Positions 1-7,049 of a stretch of 64,000 nt of DNA are shown here, piece after piece. The stretch spans positions 186,001-250,000 of the forward strand of contig NZ_JARVWW010000009.1 of assembly GCF_029846715.1 (NCBI RefSeq). The letters are read 5' to 3'. Each line of letters opens with the position of its first letter. The stretch's first letter is position 1. The position numbers were made by a program, and so were the translations under genes. The stretch is from Bradyrhizobium nivariense. Lineage in GTDB: Bacteria > Pseudomonadota > Alphaproteobacteria > Rhizobiales > Xanthobacteraceae. The notes beneath the pieces are model-generated. The model ran no database searches. It saw nothing but the letters and a program-made list of their open reading frames with translations, and was not told the origin of the DNA.

Positions 1-450
1 GTCCTTATTCCGGCAATATTCGACTTCATGACGTCGAGCTTGGAGCCGCCGAATTGGGAAGACGGCGACACCTCGCCGGTGGCGTTGCCGAATGGCGAGT
101 TCAGGCTCGGCGTTCAGAAGGGGCCGCCCGACGTTCTGATGCTCATCGGCCACTGTATCTTCGGTTCGCCGGACGCCGCGTTGCTCGTTTCGCTCCTTCC
201 ACACCTCGTGCGGGTTCGCGGCGAGAAGCGGCTGGCTACCCTCGTGCAGCTCGTTGGTGAGGAATCGCGCGGGACGCGTCCAGCACGAGACGTCATTCTC
301 GCGCGCCTGCTGGAGGTCCTGATGATCGAGGCCCTTCGCTCCACGACGGGAACGGCGGAGTCCCCAGGTCTTTTGCGCGGGCTCGCCGATGACCGTCTGG
401 CGGTTGCGATACGACGGATGCACGAAAGTCCATCCCGACCTTGGACCGCG
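1..450 (+). pseudogene. AraC-family regulator remnant (cupin_6 domain only)
   Basis: The frame is open from base 1, so the gene begins upstream of the window. The visible part matches the end of the cupin_6 ligand-binding domain of AraC-type regulators: GSPDAALLVSLLPHLVRV, then ILARLLEVLMIEALRS, then LLRGLADDRLAVAIRRMHES and PSRPWT. In intact members the PWT motif leads into a two-helix DNA-binding domain of about 100 residues. Here the reading turns into unrelated sequence at about base 447 (AGGWDRM...) and no HTH is visible in the other frames. The protein could not bind DNA and is most likely a decayed fragment. It ends close to the 3' end of a tRNA gene, a usual place for insertion and deletion scars. 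Confidence 0.65.
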
Positions 451-578
451 GGCGGTTGGGATCGGATGAGAACAAACGGTGACGAACGCCGATGTACGCT
501 GAAGTGTCTATTCTCAAGGGGTTTCGAGCAGTGTGCGGACGGTTGCAGACGCTTTGGAACGGGCTTGAACAGCCTAGT

Positions 579-663
579 TGGTGCCCCTGGCCGGAATCGA
601 ACCAGCACTCCTTGCGGAACTCGATTTTGAGTCGAGCGCGTCTACCAGTTCCGCCACAGGGGC
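579..663 (-). tRNA. tRNA-Leu (anticodon CAA)
   Basis: Read on the minus strand this is an 85-nt class II tRNA with encoded CCA. The acceptor arms GCCCCTG and CAGGGGC pair, followed by A and CCA at 579-581. The T arm GGTTCGATTCC is intact. The anticodon stem CTCGA/TCGAG encloses the loop CTCAAAA, which gives anticodon CAA, reading UUG leucine codons. The long variable arm and the length fit leucine tRNAs. Confidence 0.95.
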
Positions 664-819
664 CCTCGGTCGGCCCCAAAACAGGGCGTCGCGAAGCCGG
701 CGGACTATAGCCATGGACCGGACAGGGTCAACCCGCGCCAAAGTGATGTCAGCGGTTCTCGACAGCCGCATGGGGCGGGGCTAGAGGCTTAGGTCCGCGT
801 CGATCCGAAAGAGGCTGCC

Positions 820-1359
820 GTGACGACCCAGAGTGCCGCAGTACCTGCGTTCAAACCGGCGGCCACGAGCCCCGCGCTGGCCGCTTCGCTCGCGGTCACG
901 CTGATTGCAGCCGCGACCATCGCGGGCGCCTGGTTCTTCCAGCTGGTGCTCGGGATCGTGCCGTGTCCGCTCTGCCTGGAGCAGCGCTACGCCTATTACC
1001 TCGCGATCCCGCTCGGCCTGCTCATCGCACTCGCGGCGCGAGGCGGCGCGGTGAGGCCGTTGCTGCTCGCGGGCCTTGCGATCCTGGCGCTGGCGACCCT
1101 CGCCAATGCCGGGCTCGGCACCTATCACGCCGGCGTCGAATGGGGCTTTTGGAAAGGGCCGACCGATTGCTCCGGTCCCGTCGTCAATCTCGGCAGCGCC
1201 ACCGACCTGCTGTCGCGGCTCGACACCGTGAAGGTGGTCCGCTGCGACGAGGTGCAGTGGCGCTTCCTTGGCCTCTCGCTTGCCGGCTACAACGTGCTGA
1301 TCTCGCTGTTGATGGCCGTGATCGCCGCGTGGGGATTTGGGGCGACGGCGAAGCGCTAA
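820..1359 (+). CDS. dsbB: Disulfide bond formation protein DsbB
   Basis: Four-helix inner-membrane protein of 179 residues that reoxidises periplasmic DsbA and passes the electrons to quinone. The CPLC pair of the first periplasmic loop is at residues 49-52, after the first membrane helix, with the family's LEQR sequence directly behind it. The second cysteine pair is C117 and C142. Translation starts at GTG with AGAGG about nine bases upstream; the next in-frame candidates would cut into the first helix. It stands alone, convergent with the AbrB-type gene. A DsbA-like protein lies 5 kb downstream and could be a partner. Confidence 0.93.
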   Translation: MTTQSAAVPAFKPAATSPALAASLAVTLIAAATIAGAWFFQLVLGIVPCPLCLEQRYAYYLAIPLGLLIALAARGGAVRPLLLAGLAILALATLANAGLGTYHAGVEWGFWKGPTDCSGPVVNLGSATDLLSRLDTVKVVRCDEVQWRFLGLSLAGYNVLISLLMAVIAAWGFGATAKR

Positions 1360-1362
1360 GGC

Positions 1363-2448
1363 TCAATCATCCACATCGTCCTGCGTGCGGCCGAACAGGT
1401 GCACGATGCCCGGCGTCGCGATCGTCACGAAGACGAAACGCGAGAGGTGATGTGCACCGACGAAGATCGGGTCGATGTGCAGCGTCAGGGCCAGCGCCAG
1501 CATGGCGTCCATCGCGCCCGGTGCGTAGGCGACCACGACGTCGGAGAATTTCACCTGTGTGGTGAGCGCCACGATGCCGACGAAGATCGCGGAGACGGCG
1601 ATGGCTACGGCAAACGAGCCCAGCGCCGCATTGATGTGCCCGGCGAGCGTCTTGATCCGCATCCGCGCGAAGCGGCTGCCGATCAGGGCGCCGATGCCGA
1701 CCAGCGCCACGCCGCGTACCCAGTCCGGCAGGCCGCCCTCGACCCAGCCTGCGCCGTGAAGCACGCTTGAGCCGATCATCGCACCGAACATCCAGCTCGC
1801 CGGAAACTTGATCAGCCGCAGGAGAAGCGCCGCGGCCAGCGAGGCCGCGACCAGCTCGACGAGGTCGAGCGGCGAGGCGATCATCGTCGTCAGCGAAGGC
1901 GCGACGGTGGGCGCGACGCCGGCGAACGCCAGCACCATCGGCAGCGCCGCGGTGAGGATGATGACGCGCATGGTCTGCACCACCGCGATGCCCGGCAGGT
2001 CGGCGCCGCGCTCGACCGCCAAAATCGTGATCTGCGACAGCGCGCCGGGGCTGCCGGCCAGGAAGGCCGAGGTGCGGTCCCAGCCGTGGACGCGCTGGAG
2101 ATAATAGCTCGAGCCGAAGGTCGAGCAGAAGGTCGCGAGCGCAAGCAGTCCGATGGTGAGCGGATAGGCGCTGACCTGTTGAAGCAGATGGCGCGAGACG
2201 ACCGAGCCCAGCGAAATGCCGAGCAGGACCAGCACGGTCTGGGTCAGAATCGGCGGCAGCATCAGCTGGCGCCCGGCGATCGCGGCGATCCCGACCGCGA
2301 TCATCGAGCCCGAGATCAGCCCGCCGGGAAGGCCCGCGAGCAGAAACGCGAGGCCACCGGCAGTGCCGATGACGAGCGTCTCCACCGTGCTCAAGATCTT
2401 GGCACGGCTTGGCCATTCGAACGGCAGGGAGGCGGTGATTTGCTTCAC
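1363..2448 (-). CDS. AbrB-type polytopic membrane protein
   Basis: 361-residue protein made almost wholly of hydrophobic segments in two similar halves, as in the AbrB-duplication family (often annotated as ammonia monooxygenase or putative transporter). The repeat signatures are visible: GGLAFLLAGLPGGLISGSMI near the N-terminus and the matching LIKFPASWMFGAMIGSS in the second half, followed by YAPGAMDAMLALALTLH near the end. It starts at GTG with AAGGTGG upstream. Its stop lies four bases from that of dsbB, so the two genes converge. The substrate is unknown; the older name AbrB implies regulation but the protein looks like a transporter. Confidence 0.85.
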   Translation of the reverse strand: MKQITASLPFEWPSRAKILSTVETLVIGTAGGLAFLLAGLPGGLISGSMIAVGIAAIAGRQLMLPPILTQTVLVLLGISLGSVVSRHLLQQVSAYPLTIGLLALATFCSTFGSSYYLQRVHGWDRTSAFLAGSPGALSQITILAVERGADLPGIAVVQTMRVIILTAALPMVLAFAGVAPTVAPSLTTMIASPLDLVELVAASLAAALLLRLIKFPASWMFGAMIGSSVLHGAGWVEGGLPDWVRGVALVGIGALIGSRFARMRIKTLAGHINAALGSFAVAIAVSAIFVGIVALTTQVKFSDVVVAYAPGAMDAMLALALTLHIDPIFVGAHHLSRFVFVTIATPGIVHLFGRTQDDVDD

Positions 2449-2548
2449 GCCACCTTATCGCAAATCAGCGAGAGGCGCACAATTGCAGCTATGTCATGCC
2501 GCAATGCGCGCACCTCTCGCCGAGGCTCGCGGAGGATTATGACGGATT

Positions 2549-2839
2549 TTACTTCTTGTCGGCGGCCGCTGGAGCGGGAGCAGCCGTGCCACCCTTCGCG
2601 GTCTTGATGCATTCGGAGCGGAATTTCTTGCGCTCCTTGCCGTGCAGGCCCTTTGCATCCGCTTGCTTGGAGCATTCGAGCGACTCGGCCGAGTGCTCCT
2701 TCGGTGCCTTCTTGTCGGCGGGGGCGGCAGTGGTCTTGGTGTCGGTCTTGGCGGCTGGCGCCGCGGTCTGCCCGAAGGCGATGCCGGTTGCGAGTACGGA
2801 GGCGAGGGCGGCGACGGCGAGGCGGGAGGCGAGGGTCAT
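2549..2839 (-). CDS. PsiF-repeat secreted protein
   Basis: Small secreted protein of 96 residues. The start at 2839 is chosen because it opens a typical signal peptide (TLASRLAVAALASVLATGIA, then FGQ) and has GAAGAG upstream; a longer in-frame extension to 2971 is not hydrophobic. After an Ala/Lys-rich linker comes one PsiF-type repeat with the paired cysteines C56 and C77 and the sequence KGLHGKERKKFRSECIK. Proteins of this family are periplasmic and of unknown function; in E. coli psiF is phosphate-starvation induced. The tail is again Ala/Pro/Lys rich. Confidence 0.8.
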   Translation of the reverse strand: MTLASRLAVAALASVLATGIAFGQTAAPAAKTDTKTTAAPADKKAPKEHSAESLECSKQADAKGLHGKERKKFRSECIKTAKGGTAAPAPAAADKK

Positions 2840-3040
2840 GGTGCTGCACTCTTCTTGCGAGAAATTGCGAAGGGCGCGAACGTCGGCTTGCGATGCTGAA
2901 CGCGACATGAATGATGGGCGCGTCGCGATCACTATATTTTGGCGCCGGACGCCTCCGCTTCCTTGTCCCAAGCAGCCAGCACGCTAGGATAGCAATCCTC
3001 GTTCGCTTCATTTGGGGAAGACCAAGGAGGAGACCTCAGG

Positions 3041-3541
3041 ATGACCATTCAGACAAAATTGTTGTGCGCGATTGCGGTGTCGGGTGTTGCCGCGTTGATG
3101 GCCACCGCGCCGGCGCAGGCGCTGACCTCGCAGGAGTGCAGTGCGAAATATCAGGCCGCCAAGAAGGACGGCTCGCTCGGCGCCACGAAGTGGAATGACT
3201 TCCGCAAGGCCCAGTGCGGTGCGGACGCAACGCCTGCCGCCGCCCCGACCGCGGCTGCTCCTGCCGCGCCCGCGGCTCCCGCCGAGCCGAAGGCGGCTGC
3301 GAAGAAGGAGGCAGCCCCCGCTGCCGCCCCGGCGCCGACTATGCCGATGGGCAACGCCGTCTTCCCGAACGCGGTCGATGCGAAATATTCGAAGGAGACC
3401 GCCGGCAAGGCGCGCCTCCACACCTGCGTCGACCAGTACAACGCCAACAAGGCCACCAACGGCAATGGCGGCATGAAGTGGATCGAGAAGGGCGGCGGCT
3501 ATTACAGCGAATGCAACAAGAAGCTGAAGGGCGCCGCCTGA
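3041..3541 (+). CDS. Secreted Ala/Pro-rich protein of unknown function
   Basis: 166 residues with an N-terminal signal peptide (LLCAIAVSGVAALMATAPAQA). Two similar cysteine-containing segments flank an Ala/Pro/Lys-rich linker: SQECSAKYQAAKKDGSLG with KWNDFRKAQCG before it, and HTCVDQYNANKA with KWIEKGGGYYSECNKK after it. The likeness of the halves suggests a duplicated Cys-Cys module. AAGGAGGAG precedes the ATG. It is divergent from the PsiF gene, which is also a small secreted two-cysteine protein, and is followed directly by a strong terminator. I do not recognise a function; a periplasmic role is inferred from the signal peptide. Confidence 0.8.
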   Translation: MTIQTKLLCAIAVSGVAALMATAPAQALTSQECSAKYQAAKKDGSLGATKWNDFRKAQCGADATPAAAPTAAAPAAPAAPAEPKAAAKKEAAPAAAPAPTMPMGNAVFPNAVDAKYSKETAGKARLHTCVDQYNANKATNGNGGMKWIEKGGGYYSECNKKLKGAA

Positions 3542-3558
3542 AGCTTCAAGTCGATGCA

Positions 3559-3590
3559 GGGGCCGGAGCCAAGCTCCGGCCCCTTGCTTT
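3559..3590 (+). terminator. Intrinsic terminator of the secreted-protein gene
   Basis: A perfect 10-bp stem, GGGGCCGGAG (3559-3568) and CTCCGGCCCC (3574-3583), with a 5-nt loop, is followed by TTGCTTT. It lies 18 bases after the stop codon and just before the convergent TetR gene. Confidence 0.85.
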
Positions 3591-4137
3591 AATCCAGTAG
3601 CTTCTCGGCCGATTTCGCCACGAGCTGCGATCGCTTGCGCGGGCCGCGTTCGACGAACAGCAGGCTCTGGCCGAAGATGAAGCAGTAGAACAGGAAGGCC
3701 TGCGCTTCGGCCGCCTCGGCCTCGAGGCCGGTCGCGCGATAGAGCTCGGCGACGTGCTTCAGCCGCGCCGCATCCACACTCGCCACCGCTGCCGCGGCGC
3801 CCTCGTCCGAGCGGGCCCATTGCCGGATCGCGAGCTCGATCGCCATCCCTTCCGGATTGAGCCGCTCGGAATAAAGCTGGATCACCGCCCTCAGCCGCTC
3901 GCGGGGCGCTTGACCATCGAGGCTCGTCTGCTGCGCGATCGCCGTTGAGCGCCCCTCGCGCCAGCGTTCCAGCATGGCACCGAGCAATGCGGCACGGTCG
4001 GCGAAACGGCGGTAGAAGCCGCCCTTGGTGACGCCCAGGTTCTTGGCGAGCACCTCGACCCGCACGCCCTCGACCCCCGATCGGGCGAGCTCGGTGAACC
4101 CTGCCTCGACCCAGACATCGCCCTTGCCGTCGCTCAT
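3589..4137 (-). CDS. TetR/AcrR-family transcriptional repressor
   Basis: 182 residues. The N-terminal three-helix DNA-binding domain is clear: WVEAGFTELARSGVEGVRVE, then VLAKNLGVTKGGFYRRFADR. The C-terminal part is helical with no recognisable ligand motif. It is divergent from the PaaI thioesterase and lrgA/lrgB-like genes. The shared intergenic region holds two perfect palindromes (4161-4174 and 4195-4210), which are the obvious operators for autorepression and control of the neighbours. The inducer is not evident from sequence. Confidence 0.9.
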   Translation of the reverse strand: MSDGKGDVWVEAGFTELARSGVEGVRVEVLAKNLGVTKGGFYRRFADRAALLGAMLERWREGRSTAIAQQTSLDGQAPRERLRAVIQLYSERLNPEGMAIELAIRQWARSDEGAAAAVASVDAARLKHVAELYRATGLEAEAAEAQAFLFYCFIFGQSLLFVERGPRKRSQLVAKSAEKLLD

Positions 4138-4160
4138 GAAGGAAGCCTCGCCGGTTCTTG

Positions 4161-4210
4161 ATACGGTGCCGTATTGCTAACGCGGAAGCAGCCTGATACG
4201 CTACCGTATC
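4161..4210. promoter_or_regulatory. Paired operator, likely for the TetR regulator
   Basis: Two perfect inverted repeats lie between the divergent TetR gene and the downstream thioesterase: ATACGG-TG-CCGTAT (4161-4174) and GATACG-CTAC-CGTATC (4195-4210). They share the core ATACG-N4-CGTAT and their centres are exactly 35 bp apart. Short palindromes of this kind are typical TetR-family sites. The assignment to the adjacent regulator is inference from position. Confidence 0.75.
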
Positions 4211-4247
4211 AATAAGCAAGGGCAGAAAAGGCCAGGGAGAAATTGCG

Positions 4248-4310
4248 ATGGAGCAGGATGCCATCCGCGAGGTCGCCTTGAGGCATCTCGCCGAGCCGGC
4301 CGAGGCCTGA
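4248..4310 (+). CDS. Possible 20-residue leader ORF before the thioesterase
   Basis: ATG at 4248 has GGGAGA 8-13 bases upstream and opens a 20-codon frame (MEQDAIREVALRHLAEPAEA). It ends at TGA 4308-4310, only three bases before the thioesterase ATG at 4314. The position allows translational coupling, since the thioesterase itself lacks a good ribosome site outside this frame. Nothing indicates that the peptide has a function of its own, and the frame could be chance. Confidence 0.35.
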   Translation: MEQDAIREVALRHLAEPAEA

Positions 4311-4313
4311 GCC

Positions 4314-4790
4314 ATGGCCGCACACGAGCCGAAAAACCCGGGCTATCGCGCTGCTGCCATCGCCATGTTCGACCGCCAGCCGGCGATGCACACGCTCGGC
4401 ATTGTGATCGTCCGCCTGGCGCCGGGCGAGGTCGAACTGGCCATGCTGCACTCGCCGGCCCTCACGCAGCAGAACGGTTTTGTCCACGCTGGCATCATTG
4501 CCGCAGGACTCGACAATGCCTGTGGTGTCGCCGCCTTCACCCTGATGCCGCGCGAAGCCGACATCCTCACCGTCGAGTTCAAGACCATGCTGCTCGCGCC
4601 GGCCCGGGGCGAGCGGTTCGTCTTCAAGGCAGAGGTCGTCAAGCCCGGCCGCACGCTGACCTTCTGCGAGGCCAAGGCGTTTGCCGAGCATGCGGGCAAG
4701 GTCACGTTGATCGCCACGATGACCGGGACGCTGATGGCGATGCTGCCCCGCCTTGCGGCTTCGCACGAACCGCGCACAACCCCTGCATAG
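4314..4790 (+). CDS. PaaI-family hotdog-fold thioesterase
   Basis: 158 residues with the hotdog thioesterase pattern. LTQQNGFVHAGIIAAGLDNAC is the catalytic helix region: the QNGFVHAG motif places the conserved Asn/His and the following helix carries the acidic residue. It is followed by LTVEFKTMLLAPARGE. Members hydrolyse acyl-CoA esters, often aromatic or short-chain ones, in the cytoplasm. It is the first full gene of a run thioesterase-lrgA-lrgB and lies behind the paired TetR operator, so it is probably induced when the repressor is released. The substrate cannot be told from the sequence. Confidence 0.85.
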   Translation: MAAHEPKNPGYRAAAIAMFDRQPAMHTLGIVIVRLAPGEVELAMLHSPALTQQNGFVHAGIIAAGLDNACGVAAFTLMPREADILTVEFKTMLLAPARGERFVFKAEVVKPGRTLTFCEAKAFAEHAGKVTLIATMTGTLMAMLPRLAASHEPRTTPA

Positions 4791-4792
4791 CG

Positions 4793-5218
4793 GTGATTGA
4801 CAAGCCTGCCGGCGCATCCCTTGATGCCGGGATCATGCTTGCAAGTCTTGGCCTCATCCTGCTCTGCCAGTTGATCGGCGAAGCCGTCGTGCGCGGCCTC
4901 GGCTTGCCGATGCCGGGGCCGGTGCTTGGCTTCTTGCTGCTCCTGATTTTGCTGCTCGCGCGCGACCGCTTTGCGCTTCTCGCGCGCGGGCCGCTGCGCG
5001 ATGATGGCGTCGAGACGGCGAGCAAGGGTCTGCTGGCGCATCTGTCGCTGCTGTTCGTGCCGGCCGGCGTCGGCGTCGTGCAGAAGCTCGATCTGCTCGC
5101 GTCCCACGGCATTGCCATCATCCTCGTGCTCGCGCTGTCGGTGGTCGTCACGCTGCTCGCAACCGTACTCACCTTCCGCCTGGTCAGCCGCCTGTTGAGA
5201 CAACAGGACGCGCGATGA
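4793..5218 (+). CDS. CidA/LrgA-family holin-like membrane protein
   Basis: 141 residues with four hydrophobic helices and the family signature GLPMPGPVLGFLLLLILL, then LSLLFVPAGVGVVQ. The start is a GTG two bases after the thioesterase stop. The gene overlaps lrgB-like by four bases (ATGA). CidA/LrgA proteins are holin-like partners of LrgB; in Staphylococcus the pair affects autolysis, and in plants and some bacteria a fused homologue carries glycolate or pyruvate. Which of these roles applies here is not known. Confidence 0.88.
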   Translation: MIDKPAGASLDAGIMLASLGLILLCQLIGEAVVRGLGLPMPGPVLGFLLLLILLLARDRFALLARGPLRDDGVETASKGLLAHLSLLFVPAGVGVVQKLDLLASHGIAIILVLALSVVVTLLATVLTFRLVSRLLRQQDAR

Positions 5219-5937
5219 AGGACAATCCGTTCTCGCTCTGGGTCTATCTCTCGCAGTCGCCGTTGCTTTGGTTGACCGTGACGCTGCTGGTCTATGCGAC
5301 CACGGATGCAGTGTCGCTGGCGACGCGGCGCCATCCGCTCGCCAATCCCGTGCTGCATGCGATGTGGGTCATCGGCGCGTTCCTGCTGTTGACCGGCACC
5401 TCCTACACGACCTATTTCGCCGGCGCGCAGTTCGTGCATTTCGTCTTGGGGCCCGCGACGGTCGCGCTGGCGGTTCCGCTCTACGAGAACCGCAAGCGCG
5501 TCGTCGCCTCGATCGTGCCGATGCTGGTGGCGCTGGTCGCGGGATCGGTCACGGCCGTGGTGTCGGTGGTGTTGCTGGCCGAACTCGCCGGTCTGCCGCG
5601 CGCCGTGGTCTTGTCGCTCGCGCCGAAGTCCGTCACGGCCGGCGTTGCCATGGGCATCGCCGAATCGCTGCACGCCGATCCCTCGCTGGCCGCGGTTGCA
5701 GTCATCTTCACCGGCATCATGGGCGCAATCATCGTGACGCCGCTGATGAACCGGACAGGCGTCACCGATTACCGGGCTCGCGGCTTCGCGGCAGGTCTGG
5801 CAGCGCATGGTATCGGCACCGCACGCGCGTTCCAGGTCGACGAGATCGCCGGCGTGTTCTCCGGCATCGCCATGAGCCTGAACGCTTTGGTGACCTCGTT
5901 CCTGGTACCCTTGGCGGTCACGCTGCTGGTGCGATGA
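5215..5937 (+). CDS. LrgB/CidB-family membrane protein
   Basis: 240 residues, polytopic, with the LrgB motif set: LGPATVALAVPLYENR, LAPKSVTAGVAMGIAESLHA, then GIGTARAFQVDE and GVFSGIAMSLNAL. These are the most conserved blocks of the family. It overlaps its LrgA-like partner by four bases and is surely co-translated with it. Physiological role as for the partner: export of small carboxylates or modulation of cell-wall turnover; the present sequence does not decide. Confidence 0.9.
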   Translation: MKDNPFSLWVYLSQSPLLWLTVTLLVYATTDAVSLATRRHPLANPVLHAMWVIGAFLLLTGTSYTTYFAGAQFVHFVLGPATVALAVPLYENRKRVVASIVPMLVALVAGSVTAVVSVVLLAELAGLPRAVVLSLAPKSVTAGVAMGIAESLHADPSLAAVAVIFTGIMGAIIVTPLMNRTGVTDYRARGFAAGLAAHGIGTARAFQVDEIAGVFSGIAMSLNALVTSFLVPLAVTLLVR

Positions 5938-6024
5938 CATCGCTGCAGCGACACTCTATATGAGGAGTAACAATTCCCGGTCCCGAGCCGTATCTGCAGC
6001 GATGGGACCGAAACGGGACGAGAT

Positions 6025-6684
6025 ATGGCTGTATTTCTGAAGAAGGGCCTGGTGCCGACGCGGCGCGCCGCGTTGACGTTGATCGGGGCGGGTGCCCTCA
6101 CCGCGAGCGGGATCACCCTGGCACGAGCCGCCACCGACGATGACGAAGTGCTGACCGAAGCCAAGGTGCTGCGCGACCCCGACGTTCCCGTCGCCGGTAA
6201 TCCCGACGGCAACATCAGCATCATCGAATGGTCCGACTACAATTGCCCCTATTGCCGCAAGCTCGAGCCGGAGCTGCGTCAGGTCGTCCAGGACGACGGC
6301 AAGGTCAGGCTGGTGATGAAGGACTGGCCGATCCTGGGGCCCGTCTCGGTGACGGCCGCCCGGATCGCTCTCGCGGCAAAATACCAGGACAAGTACCATC
6401 CGGCCCATGACGCCATGATGGGCGTCAGCTCGCGCCTGACCGAGCCGCGCATCAACGAGTTGCTGGCGGCCGCCGGCGTCGACATGGACCGGTTGAAGCG
6501 CGATCTCACCGACCACGCCAAGGACATCGACGCCGTGCTCAAGCGCAACAACGAGCAGGCCGAAGCCTTCGGCTTTCGCGGCACGCCATCCTTTATCGTC
6601 GGCAAGTACCGCGTGCCCGGCGTGCTCAGCATGAACGACTTCGAGCAGGTCATCGCCGATGCCCGCAAGGCCAAGATGAACTGA
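6025..6684 (+). CDS. DsbA-like thiol:disulfide oxidoreductase
   Basis: 219 residues. The N-terminus (PTRRAALTLIGAGALTASG, ending near ARA) has a twin arginine followed by a moderate hydrophobic stretch, so export could be by Tat, although the motif is short of ideal. The thioredoxin fold carries the active site CPYC in WSDYNCPYCRKLEPEL, followed by the DsbA insertion helices and the cis-proline loop FRGTPSFIVG. It resembles the DsbA/ScsC/BdbD branch. The stop is followed by a hairpin (6714-6741). DsbB at 820 is a possible redox partner. Confidence 0.9.
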   Translation: MAVFLKKGLVPTRRAALTLIGAGALTASGITLARAATDDDEVLTEAKVLRDPDVPVAGNPDGNISIIEWSDYNCPYCRKLEPELRQVVQDDGKVRLVMKDWPILGPVSVTAARIALAAKYQDKYHPAHDAMMGVSSRLTEPRINELLAAAGVDMDRLKRDLTDHAKDIDAVLKRNNEQAEAFGFRGTPSFIVGKYRVPGVLSMNDFEQVIADARKAKMN

Positions 6685-6713
6685 CGCGAGCGATATTCAT
6701 CGCGCGACACAAA

Positions 6714-6745
6714 GGCGCCGCCGCGGACCCGCGACGGCGCCTCAT
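6714..6745 (+). terminator. Hairpin after the DsbA-like gene
   Basis: GGCGCCGCCGCG (6714-6725) pairs with CGCGACGGCGCC (6730-6741) with one mismatch and a GACC loop. There is only a weak T-rich tail (TCATT), so it may serve as a shared terminator for the convergent genes. Confidence 0.5.
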
Positions 6746-6761
6746 TCATGATACGGCGTCG

Positions 6762-6968
6762 TTACTTCGACGAGATGCGGACCCAGTCCTTGTGCGCGCG
6801 ATCGCGCAGCGCGTCCCAATCGGCCTTGGCGACATCCCAGTTCACGATGGTGCGATTGGTCGTCGCGACCTCGCCATTGGCGACGGACGACGTCTGCATG
6901 GAGTCATAGACGTACACGCCGCAGGCAAGCAGCAGCGCGCCCAAAATCATTCCGAAAAAAGTCTGCAT
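6762..6968 (-). CDS. Small single-pass membrane protein, unknown
   Basis: 68 residues: one N-terminal hydrophobic segment (FFGMILGALLLACGVYVYDS) and a soluble tail with DWDALRDRAHKDWVRI. The start has GGAGGTTCGCC in front. No family function is recognised. The length, ribosome site and hydrophobic segment make it credible as a real gene. The orientation of the tail is not certain, but one membrane anchor with the C-terminus outside is the simplest reading. Confidence 0.65.
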   Translation of the reverse strand: MQTFFGMILGALLLACGVYVYDSMQTSSVANGEVATTNRTIVNWDVAKADWDALRDRAHKDWVRISSK

Positions 6969-7049
6969 GGCGAACCTCCGGTGACGGGCGATAACGTCGG
7001 CCCAGAGTGATGGTTCCGCGGCAGTACGGCGCAGGTAAGGAGAGGTTGT

